This document shows positions 54,861 to 62,268 of a stretch of DNA of 64,000 bases, piece after piece. Source of the stretch: an uncultured Clostridiaceae bacterium. Its GTDB lineage: Bacteria > Bacillota > Clostridia > TANB77 > CAG-508. The DNA is taken from assembly GCA_946998225.1 (NCBI GenBank), contig CAMPYH010000001.1:372001-436000 (forward strand), given 5' to 3'. Below the pieces are notes generated by a model. That model was given only the letters and a program-made list of their open reading frames with translations, made no database searches and had not been told where the DNA came from. The position numbers and the translations under genes were made by a program. The stretch's first letter is position 1, and the number at the start of each line of letters is the position of its first letter.

Positions 54861-57800
54861 ATGAGAAAAAAACAAAATAGAAAAGTAAAAGTAAAATTAA
54901 ATAAAATAATATTACAGGTACTACTTTTAATATTAGTATCAATTGCTTTAATTACACAAAAAGAAAACATATTAAATATATTTACAAATAAAAATAAAAT
55001 AAAAGCTGAAATACCAGCAGATATGAAAATAGGAGATATAATTAAATATGACCATAAAACAGGTGTAAAACCAGAGGACTTAAAAATAACCATAGGAAAA
55101 GGAACAGCAAGCATACCTGGATCAGGAAGATACTTATCTCCAGATGATCCTGTTGAAGAACAAACATTCGATGCGAGTAATATAAATACAACATGGCGCG
55201 TATTTAATATGGACAAAGCAAATAATGAAATAATGATAGTATCAAACAACATATATCCAGAATTTAAAACATATGGTGCAATAGACTATATATGGTATGA
55301 ACATAATATGCATAAGATAGCAAGTATATTTGGCCATGGAAAAGGTGCAAAAAAGAAGGTATTTGAATATAAAGTAGGATCACAATTAGAAGATACAGGG
55401 GATACAGCAACATGGAAAACAGGAACTAATGGAGTTCCACTAACAGGTGCAAGACCACTAAGAACAGAAGATATAGAAAAAGCATTTGGATGGGTTGAAG
55501 GTACAATATACAGCAATTCAAAGTTTAAGAAAAACTCAGGATATGGTATAAAACATACAAGAAACATATATTTTCCACAAAGAGATACAGGAAGTAATGT
55601 GCAACAATGGGCAGATAAAAATATAGCAAAAGCAGCAAAGCAAGATGTAGAAGTGAAAGACGGATCCTACTGGATTGATAAATCTAATGTACCAGAAAAC
55701 AATTATAAAAAAGTATTATGGGATTGGAATGGTAATAACGAGTTCCAATTAGGCCGAGTAGGCCTGGCTGTTTATTCGGACTATGTTGAATTCAGAATGG
55801 GTGTGGTCGATTTTTACAACTTCTATTCAGCGTTCGACAGTTTCGTGTATGCGAGTATTTATGATGGTGGCTGGGTTGAGTATGACCGTTCGTATGCTAG
55901 CCGTGTAGTAGCCTTCTTGTCGTCATCGGACATCATATATCGTAAATCCAGTGCCTTTGGCGCCCATCAAGAACAAATCTGGGAAATAGAAGAAAAACGA
56001 ACACTTCCAAAAGGAATGCAAATAGGAGATATAGTAAACTATGACCATAAAGCAACTGGAGTAAAGATAGAAGACAAAAGATTGGCAAATATTGTAGAAA
56101 ATCAAAAAGTGTTAAAAACTACCATAGGGGAAGGAACAGCAAGCAAGCCGGGTTCAATAAAGGAACAAAACTTTGATGCAAATAAAATAGATACAAATTG
56201 GCATGTATGGGGAGTAGATGAAGAAACGGGAAATGTTATAATAGTTTCAGACAGTGTAGCACCATTTATAACATATGGTGCAATAGATTATATATGGTAT
56301 GAGCATAATATGCATCAAATAGCAAGTATATTTGGTCATGGAAAAGGTGCAAAAAAGAAAGAGTTTACATATAAAGTGGGATCACAATTAGAAGATGAGG
56401 AAGATACAGCAACATGGATAACAGGAATTAATGAGGTGCCACTAACAGGTGCAAGACCACTAAGAACAGAAGATATAGAAAAAGCGTTTGGTTGGACAGA
56501 AAGTTATATAAAAAAAGCCGGTTCAAAGTTTACAAGATATGAATATAACTGGGGCGAAACATCCACTGAAAATATTTATTATCCACAAAGAAAAGTAGAT
56601 GGTATAAACCAAATCTGGGATAATGAAACGATAGCAAAAGGCCCTAAAAAGAATGTAACAGCATACAATAGAAGTTATGGTATAAATAAAGGCAAAATAA
56701 TAGACGAAAATGATACAAACATTTCTGAAGAAAAGAAGAAATTATATAAACGCTATATAAACATATTATGGGATTGGAATGGTAATAACGATTTTCAATT
56801 AGGACAAGTAGGCCCGGTTGCTTTTCCTGACCGTGTTGACTTCAAAAGGGGTATGGTTCGTTCTGGCAACTTCCGTTCAGCGGACAATGGTTTCGTGATT
56901 GCACATAATACTGGCCACTGGTCTGAGTATGGCAATGCGTTTCCCGGGCGTGTTTTATCCTTTTTGTCGTCATCGGACATCACATATCGTAAAACTAATG
57001 CTGCTGGCGCACACCAAGAACCGGTGTGGGATATAGAACTTAAATCACCGGCAACCAAAAACATTAAAGTAAATATGAAGAATGAATTTGGAGAAAATCT
57101 AAGTGGTATTAAATTTAATATTGGCGTGGACGAAGGAGCGTCCGTGCTAAGCCGCATTAATTTAAATATAAATAGTGGTACTGTGTATTCGTTTAATCAA
57201 TCTAATGTTGTTATGAAAGATAATAAATACAAAATGGAGGTTCTTGGTCTCCCTACTGGTGCAGATTACAAGATAATATCTAAATATGGAGATGTTCATG
57301 AACTTGAACAAGATATTGTGTCATTTGGAAAAGAAAATCTAGAGTATGATATATTAATCTACCGTAAAGATGGAGATTATCCAGTAACAGTTACATATGA
57401 AAATGGAGAAGATGATAAAGGATTTAGTCTTGAAGGAAAGATAAAATTAATGGATGGAAAAAAAGCTATTAAGACATTGAAGGTTACTTTGAAAAAGGGT
57501 AATACTGAATTTAAGTTTACTGATGTAAAATATTTTGTTGATGGTAAGTTTAAAAATTACAATATTAAGTATGAAGGTGAAGGTGATGTTAAAGTTGATG
57601 GAAATGAATTAAAGGTAAAATATACTCCGCCTAAGAAAAATTACAATATTAAAGCAGAATTTATCTTTGATAAAACTTTAGATAAAGTGCCAGTAAAGCT
57701 ATTTGCTGATGGTAAACCTTTAAAAGATATTGAACTTTTAAAGAGCGAGGATTATATACATGTAGAAAATCTTCCTGCAAGAAATGATTCAGGTAAAGAA

Positions 57801-58022
57801 ATTACTTACACAATTCAAAAAGGAAATATTCCTTCAGGATATATTACAGAGATATCTGGACTTACAATAACAATACGTCCGGTTCTTACACTTCCTATGA
57901 GTGGATCAGATAGTATAAAGATGGTTGGAATAACAGCTGGAATATGTGTTGCTTTAGGAGCTATAGGAAGATTTAAGAATAAATTTATAATATTCTTTAA
58001 AAAGTATGAGATTATGAAGTAA
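54861..58022 (+). CDS. Sortase-anchored surface protein with two hypervariable, DGR-target-like modules
   Basis: 1053 aa. Signal/TM at about 15-35. A ~330-aa module occurs twice (about 52-375 and 384-730): KIGDIIKYDHK, YGAIDYIWYEHNMH, GARPLRTEDIEKAFGW, then WDWNGNN. Each copy ends in a variable segment that closes with LSSSDI.YRK. The family resembles the DUF6273/formylglycine-type lectin-fold proteins of gut Bacillota, where a SRAVY...VRPVVSL-like core is expected; here it is degenerate. After the modules come beta-rich Cna_B-like stalk domains and LPMSG, a TM and a basic tail, a sortase signal. The variable segments have foreign-looking codons (CGT, GCG, TCG). Inference: a diversified ligand-binding surface protein. 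Confidence 0.72.
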   Translation: MRKKQNRKVKVKLNKIILQVLLLILVSIALITQKENILNIFTNKNKIKAEIPADMKIGDIIKYDHKTGVKPEDLKITIGKGTASIPGSGRYLSPDDPVEEQTFDASNINTTWRVFNMDKANNEIMIVSNNIYPEFKTYGAIDYIWYEHNMHKIASIFGHGKGAKKKVFEYKVGSQLEDTGDTATWKTGTNGVPLTGARPLRTEDIEKAFGWVEGTIYSNSKFKKNSGYGIKHTRNIYFPQRDTGSNVQQWADKNIAKAAKQDVEVKDGSYWIDKSNVPENNYKKVLWDWNGNNEFQLGRVGLAVYSDYVEFRMGVVDFYNFYSAFDSFVYASIYDGGWVEYDRSYASRVVAFLSSSDIIYRKSSAFGAHQEQIWEIEEKRTLPKGMQIGDIVNYDHKATGVKIEDKRLANIVENQKVLKTTIGEGTASKPGSIKEQNFDANKIDTNWHVWGVDEETGNVIIVSDSVAPFITYGAIDYIWYEHNMHQIASIFGHGKGAKKKEFTYKVGSQLEDEEDTATWITGINEVPLTGARPLRTEDIEKAFGWTESYIKKAGSKFTRYEYNWGETSTENIYYPQRKVDGINQIWDNETIAKGPKKNVTAYNRSYGINKGKIIDENDTNISEEKKKLYKRYINILWDWNGNNDFQLGQVGPVAFPDRVDFKRGMVRSGNFRSADNGFVIAHNTGHWSEYGNAFPGRVLSFLSSSDITYRKTNAAGAHQEPVWDIELKSPATKNIKVNMKNEFGENLSGIKFNIGVDEGASVLSRINLNINSGTVYSFNQSNVVMKDNKYKMEVLGLPTGADYKIISKYGDVHELEQDIVSFGKENLEYDILIYRKDGDYPVTVTYENGEDDKGFSLEGKIKLMDGKKAIKTLKVTLKKGNTEFKFTDVKYFVDGKFKNYNIKYEGEGDVKVDGNELKVKYTPPKKNYNIKAEFIFDKTLDKVPVKLFADGKPLKDIELLKSEDYIHVENLPARNDSGKEITYTIQKGNIPSGYITEISGLTITIRPVLTLPMSGSDSIKMVGITAGICVALGAIGRFKNKFIIFFKKYEIMK
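55741..55970 (+). repeat. Variable-region-like cassette 1 (VR1)
   Basis: About 45% G+C by hand count over 55741-55920, against a window far more AT-rich. It starts after a 28-base stretch shared with VR2 (TATTATGGGATTGGAATGGT plus the following AATAACGA) and ends past the conserved TTGTCGTCATCGGACATCA (55917-55935). Aligned with VR2, about 36 codons change the amino acid and about 7 are silent. Confidence 0.65.
56791..57020 (+). repeat. Variable-region-like cassette 2 (VR2)
   Basis: The second copy, about 1050 bases after VR1 and about 48% G+C over 56821-56940. It shares the 5' flank and the 3' TTGTCGTCATCGGACATCA (56964-56982), and is one codon shorter than VR1. Amino-acid changes cluster at codons whose third base stays T or C, the pattern expected if adenines of AAY template codons were randomised. 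Confidence 0.65.
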
Positions 58023-58123
58023 TTAATTATGAAATAAATGGTTATGTTTTATGTTATTACTAATAAAACGCACTATTGGTGAATAATATTTTATATATAC
58101 TATTTGTTTTATATATTATCTTT

Positions 58124-58151
58124 AAATGAGCTAAGTTTTAGCTCATTTTTT
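58124..58151 (+). terminator. Rho-independent terminator after the variable surface protein
   Basis: AAATGAGCTAA / TTAGCTCATTT stem followed by T5, 100 bases past the stop. Confidence 0.8.
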
Positions 58152-58231
58152 ATGCTAAAAATTATGTAAATCTAGAAAAATATGTTAAAATATATACATG
58201 TATCTTTGTATACAAATATGTATTGTACTTT

Positions 58232-58243
58232 GGGAAATTTCCC
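58232..58243. promoter_or_regulatory. Palindrome in the leader of the acetyltransferase gene
   Basis: GGGAAATTTCCC is a perfect 12-base palindrome 22 bases before ATG 58265, next to further inverted repeats (ACATGT and GTATAC, 58196-58214). Such G/C runs are rare in this genome. It could be an operator; no regulator is identified. Confidence 0.35.
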
Positions 58244-58264
58244 GCAGTTAAAAAGGAGAGAACG

Positions 58265-59116
58265 ATGAAAAGAATTAGTAGAAAAATTTCAGGAAGAAAC
58301 GTATTCGTTAAAGAAGCAGATAAGCACGATTGGCTTGTTATGCAAGAGTGGTTTGCAACAAAACCATTTTATGAACTTCTAAGTTTAGATGATATTTTAG
58401 ACTATTATGAAGAGTTTAGAGAGGGCGGTGCTTATGTCGCTGAAATTGAATACGAACCAGGACGTGCTTATCCTGTATCATTATTGTCTTGGAAAGGTGC
58501 AAAAGAAACAGAACATCCAGTAGCTTTTGAAGATATTTCACGTGTTGCATACATTTCAGATTCTATGACTATACCAAGTTACAGAAAAAGAGGAATACAA
58601 ACACAGCTTTTGTATTTAGCTTTAAAAGAAATGAAACGTAAAGGATACAAAGAAGTATATTTAAGAACAGTGGATGGTTCTGAAATGAACAGTCTTGCTA
58701 GAAAAGCAGGAATGGATATCTGTAAAAATGAATATGGTAGTATGATTGTACAAGTAACTAAAACACCTAGAAGTTTAGAGTATATTGATGAGCTTAAAAC
58801 TAATGAAAGAAAAAAACTTCGCTTATTAGTTAAAACTCTAATAATGGCTTATGACAACCAAAAGGTAGACTTAAACGTACCAGCTACAAAAAGAGGTATA
58901 ATTCATTTGCTAAATAAACTAGATGAACTTGAAATCCAAACACAAGACAAAACTTTCCAAAAGAAATTTGGTAAAAACATTGAAGAAACAGTTGACCAAA
59001 TAATGATTCCTGAAGTAAGATGTTTTTACAGAGGTAGTATTCAAGTTATGATATTAAAACTAGGTAAATTAATATCTAGATATAACAGGAATATGGCTGA
59101 AAAAACTGTAAACTAA
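58265..59116 (+). CDS. GNAT-family N-acetyltransferase
   Basis: 283 aa from ATG 58265; AAAAAGGAGAG precedes it, so the longer frame from 58223 is not used. GNAT enzymes transfer an acyl group from acyl-CoA to an amine. The acetyl-CoA-binding motif A is visible as SRVAYISDSMTIPSYRKRGI followed by TQLLYLALKEMKRKGYKEVYLRT (the R/QxxGxG/A-like loop is RKRGIQ). The C-terminal ~110 aa helical region is an extra domain not typical of minimal GNATs. Substrate unknown. A palindrome lies in its leader. Confidence 0.72.
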   Translation: MKRISRKISGRNVFVKEADKHDWLVMQEWFATKPFYELLSLDDILDYYEEFREGGAYVAEIEYEPGRAYPVSLLSWKGAKETEHPVAFEDISRVAYISDSMTIPSYRKRGIQTQLLYLALKEMKRKGYKEVYLRTVDGSEMNSLARKAGMDICKNEYGSMIVQVTKTPRSLEYIDELKTNERKKLRLLVKTLIMAYDNQKVDLNVPATKRGIIHLLNKLDELEIQTQDKTFQKKFGKNIEETVDQIMIPEVRCFYRGSIQVMILKLGKLISRYNRNMAEKTVN

Positions 59117-59124
59117 TAATTTTT

Positions 59125-59157
59125 AAAAGAACTACAAACTTTGTAGTTCTTTTTTCT
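59125..59157 (+). terminator. Rho-independent terminator plus T-rich tract
   Basis: AAAAGAACTACAAA / TTTGTAGTTCTTTT is a strong stem. It is followed by a (TTTTTTG)n-type low-complexity run to about 59210. Confidence 0.85.
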
Positions 59158-59273
59158 TTTGTTATTTTTTGTTTTTTGTTTTTTGTTTTGTTTTTTCTTT
59201 TTGTTTTCCTTTTATATATATTTGTCATATTTTAAAGAAATATATATAATTACGGTAATTAATGGAGAAGAAA

Positions 59274-60317
59274 ATGAAAAAAGATGGAATTAAAATATTA
59301 GAAAAATTAGTGAGCTTTAACACAATAAAAGACAAAGAAAACAAAGAAATAATTAAATATATTACAGGTGAGCTTAAAAGCTTAGGATTTAATATTATAT
59401 ACTCAGGTAAATCATTAATTGCTGAATATGGTAAAAATCCTAAATTAGGTTTTTTATCTCATACAGATACAGTAGATGTAAATAAAGAGTCTTGGAATAC
59501 AGATCCATTTATACTTACAAAAAAGGGAGATCTTTTATATGGACTTGGAGCTTGTGATACTAAATCTACACTTGCAGCATTTTTAGAAGCAGTAAGTTTA
59601 ATAGATTTAGCTAATTTGAAACATGGTTTAAAGATATATATTACTTATGATGAGGAAATTAGTTTTAAAGGAGCTTTAGAAGTTATTGAAAACGAAAAAG
59701 TATTTCCAGAATATATGGTAATAGGTGAACCTACAGATAATAAAATAGATACAGCTTGTAAAGGAATATTAGAAATTAGAGCAGATTTTAAAGGAAAAAG
59801 AGCACATGCAAGTACGCCAGACAAAGGAATTAATAGTAATTTAAATGCAATAAACTTTTTTAATGAAATGAATAGATATTATTTAGATAATATTTATATG
59901 GATAAAGAAGAATTATTCCCTGTAGCTGAGACAACATTTACACTTACTAAAATGGAAGGTGGAGATATTAAAAATGCGGTTCCAGAACATACTACACTTT
60001 TAATTGATTCAAGAATTTCTAAAAAAGAACATTTAGATATGTTAAAAGAAAAAGTTGAAGAAGTTGCTAAAAAGCATGGTGGAATAATTACTTATGGAGA
60101 TTACTTATATCCATTTAATAACGAAATAGATTTTATTAGAGATAAACATGCAAGTAGTTTTATAACTGAGGCAAGCCTTATTGATACGAAATACAAAATG
60201 ATACTAGGCGCTGGACCTGTAACTGCACATGAAGTAAATGAGCATATATCTATTAAAAGTTTTAATAAACTTGTAGAGCAGTATAAAGAGATTATTGAAA
60301 ATGTTTGTAATAGATAA
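59274..60317 (+). CDS. M20-family metallopeptidase/deacylase (ArgE/DapE type)
   Basis: 347 aa from ATG 59274, which follows GGAGAAG; ATG 59262 is four codons upstream. M20 enzymes use two zinc ions to hydrolyse amide bonds such as N-acyl amino acids. Metal-site residues are visible: SHTDTVD (His/Asp), YGLGACDTKS (bridging Asp), TYDEEISF (catalytic Glu-Glu), GEPTDN and a late HEVNEH. The dimerisation domain lies in the middle (RAHASTPDKG). The specific substrate, acetylornithine, succinyl-diaminopimelate or a peptide, cannot be told. Promoter and terminator of its own. Confidence 0.85.
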   Translation: MKKDGIKILEKLVSFNTIKDKENKEIIKYITGELKSLGFNIIYSGKSLIAEYGKNPKLGFLSHTDTVDVNKESWNTDPFILTKKGDLLYGLGACDTKSTLAAFLEAVSLIDLANLKHGLKIYITYDEEISFKGALEVIENEKVFPEYMVIGEPTDNKIDTACKGILEIRADFKGKRAHASTPDKGINSNLNAINFFNEMNRYYLDNIYMDKEELFPVAETTFTLTKMEGGDIKNAVPEHTTLLIDSRISKKEHLDMLKEKVEEVAKKHGGIITYGDYLYPFNNEIDFIRDKHASSFITEASLIDTKYKMILGAGPVTAHEVNEHISIKSFNKLVEQYKEIIENVCNR

Positions 60318-60385
60318 TTTTGTATGAAATTGAATTTTTTTAAAAGTAGGTATAGTATATTGATATACTTAAAAAGGGGTAAAAT

Positions 60386-61144
60386 ATGAAAATGTTAAAA
60401 AAAATATTAGTAATGATATTATTAATTTTAATGGTTGTTGCTTCAGTATTTTTTATAGTAGATAAAAAAAGATTTTTAAAGAAAAAAGCACCAATATTTA
60501 GTATTAGAAGAGAAAGCGAAGATGAAACTAAAGTTACATATATTGGTCTTGGATACAAAATAGTTACATATCCAGAAGGAACACCTAAACAAGAGTTTAA
60601 AAAGATTAAACATAAAAAAATAGTTCCATGGTTTGGAGATTACAAAAAGCCAAGTAAAAAAGCTAAAGGAAAAGCTAAAAAAGTAAGTATTAAAACACAA
60701 GATGAATTCTATAAATACTTAGGAAGTAAAAAAATAAAAGCTAAAAAACCAACAGATAAATTTAATAAAGAAGATGCAAAAAATAACAAATACTATATAT
60801 TTGAAAATGGAATGGAAACAAATAGAGAAAAACTAGACGAATTTATGAAAAAATATAGTGAAAACGAAAATGCATTTTTAGAAATAGCTAAAGTTACAGA
60901 AAAAGGTGATTTAATTCTATATCATATAATCTATGAAAAAGGAGCTAAAAAGCTATATATAATAGTAGATACAAAAAGAGATCAATCATTAGATAAAAAA
61001 TTAAGAAAAATAGAATTATATAAACTAGATAAAATTGAAATTAAAGAAGAAAATTCTAAAAAGAAACTTGTATCTTTTGAATCTAAAGAAAGTAGACCTG
61101 AATTAGATTCATTTAGATCAATGACAATAACTGAAGTTAAATAG
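60386..61144 (+). CDS. Membrane-anchored protein, tandem paralogue 1, unknown
   Basis: 252 aa. N-terminal TM (about 4-24), then PIFSIRRE...KVTYIGLGYKIVTYPEGTPK, a ~70-aa segment common to both copies, a Lys-rich linker (positions ~85-110) and a second conserved region with DEFYKYLG, TNREKLDEFMKKY, ENAFLEIA, GDLILYHIIYEKG and KKLYIIVDT. It ends RPELDSFRSMTITEVK. I do not recognise a named family. The product is probably exported and membrane-tethered. Own terminator at 61166. Confidence 0.6.
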   Translation: MKMLKKILVMILLILMVVASVFFIVDKKRFLKKKAPIFSIRRESEDETKVTYIGLGYKIVTYPEGTPKQEFKKIKHKKIVPWFGDYKKPSKKAKGKAKKVSIKTQDEFYKYLGSKKIKAKKPTDKFNKEDAKNNKYYIFENGMETNREKLDEFMKKYSENENAFLEIAKVTEKGDLILYHIIYEKGAKKLYIIVDTKRDQSLDKKLRKIELYKLDKIEIKEENSKKKLVSFESKESRPELDSFRSMTITEVK

Positions 61145-61165
61145 ATGTATAAATTTTAATTATAA

Positions 61166-61196
61166 GGAAGAAGATAACATTTGTTATCTTCTTTCT
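61166..61196 (+). terminator. Rho-independent terminator
   Basis: GAAGAAGATAACA / TGTTATCTTCTTT-type stem with a 3-base loop between the two paralogues. Confidence 0.8.
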
Positions 61197-61339
61197 AATT
61201 GTTTTTTCATTTCTTTATAATTGATATTTTTCTAAAAGAATTATAAAATAAAATTATACTTTTATAATACATAAAAAATATATACAAACACATAATATAA
61301 TTTTACTTAATATATTTTATGTAAGAAAAGGAGGTATTT

Positions 61340-62107
61340 ATGAAAGTATTAAAAGCAATATTAGGAATAATATTAGTTTTAGTAATTCTTGGAGGAGTTT
61401 TCTTTTTAATAGATAAAGGAAGATTTAACAAAAATGAAAAACCAATATTTGCAGTAAGAATGCAAGAAAAAGATGGAGGCAAAGTTACATATATGGGACT
61501 TGGATATAAAATAGTTACATATCCTGGAGTTTCACCTAAAGAAACATTTAAAACTACTAAATACAAAAAGATGCTTTGCTGGTTCCAAGATTATGAAAAA
61601 CCAAAAATGGTAGAGGTTAAAGAAAAAGCTCAAGATATTAAGGAAGCAGTGATTAATTCAACAGAAGATTTCTATAAATATTTAGAAGATAAAAAAATAA
61701 AAGTTGAAAAAGAAATAGAAAAATTTGATGAAAAAGAAGCAAGAGATAAAAACTATTATTTATTTAAAGGAAAAGAAGAAATTAATAGAGAAAAATTAGA
61801 TGAATTCATGGATAAATATGGTAAAAATGAAAATGCATTTTTAAAAGTAGCAACACCTACAAAAGAAGGAGATTTTATACTTTATCATATTGTATATGAA
61901 AAAATGAATAAAAAAATATACATGGTTGTAGATACAACAAGAGATAAACATGCAGATGAAAAAACAAGAAGAATTGAATTATATAAATTAGATAATATAG
62001 AAATAAAAGAAGAAAATTCTAAAAAGAAACTTGTAGCTTATGAAGGAAAAGAATATAGACCAGAATTAAGCTCAGTAAGATCTGCAGAAATTACAGAAGT
62101 TAAATAA
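61340..62107 (+). CDS. Membrane-anchored protein, tandem paralogue 2, unknown
   Basis: 255 aa. Same plan as the gene at 60386: N-terminal TM, PIFAVRMQEKDGGKVTYMGLGYKIVTYPGVSPK, linker, then DFYKYLEDKKIKVEK, NREKLDEFMDKYGKNENAFLKVA, GDFILYHIVYEK and a shared C-terminus RPELSSVRSAEITEVK. The linker is Glu/Lys-rich rather than Lys-rich as in copy 1. AAAGGAGG precedes the ATG. Tandem duplication with separate terminators suggests independent expression of two related lineage-specific surface or envelope proteins. Confidence 0.6.
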   Translation: MKVLKAILGIILVLVILGGVFFLIDKGRFNKNEKPIFAVRMQEKDGGKVTYMGLGYKIVTYPGVSPKETFKTTKYKKMLCWFQDYEKPKMVEVKEKAQDIKEAVINSTEDFYKYLEDKKIKVEKEIEKFDEKEARDKNYYLFKGKEEINREKLDEFMDKYGKNENAFLKVATPTKEGDFILYHIVYEKMNKKIYMVVDTTRDKHADEKTRRIELYKLDNIEIKEENSKKKLVAYEGKEYRPELSSVRSAEITEVK

Positions 62108-62130
62108 TATGTAATTTAGTTTAAGAATAT

Positions 62131-62160
62131 AAAAGGTAAAGTTTTACTTTGCCTTTTTTA
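62131..62160 (+). terminator. Rho-independent terminator
   Basis: AAAAGGTAAAGT / ACTTTGCCTTTT (one G-T pair) with a TTT loop and T6 tail. Confidence 0.8.
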
Positions 62161-62268
62161 TTTTGGTTTCGTTTATTTTGAAAACTAAAATCTACCACTT
62201 ATATTTTTGTTTTCCATTTAATATACTAATATGAGAAGTAAAATATTAATTAAAAATTGGGAGATGAA

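Noticed and set aside
56795..57157. - strand ORF over variable cassette 2
   Set aside because: Arises from the GC-rich cassette; no ribosome site and no equivalent over cassette 1.
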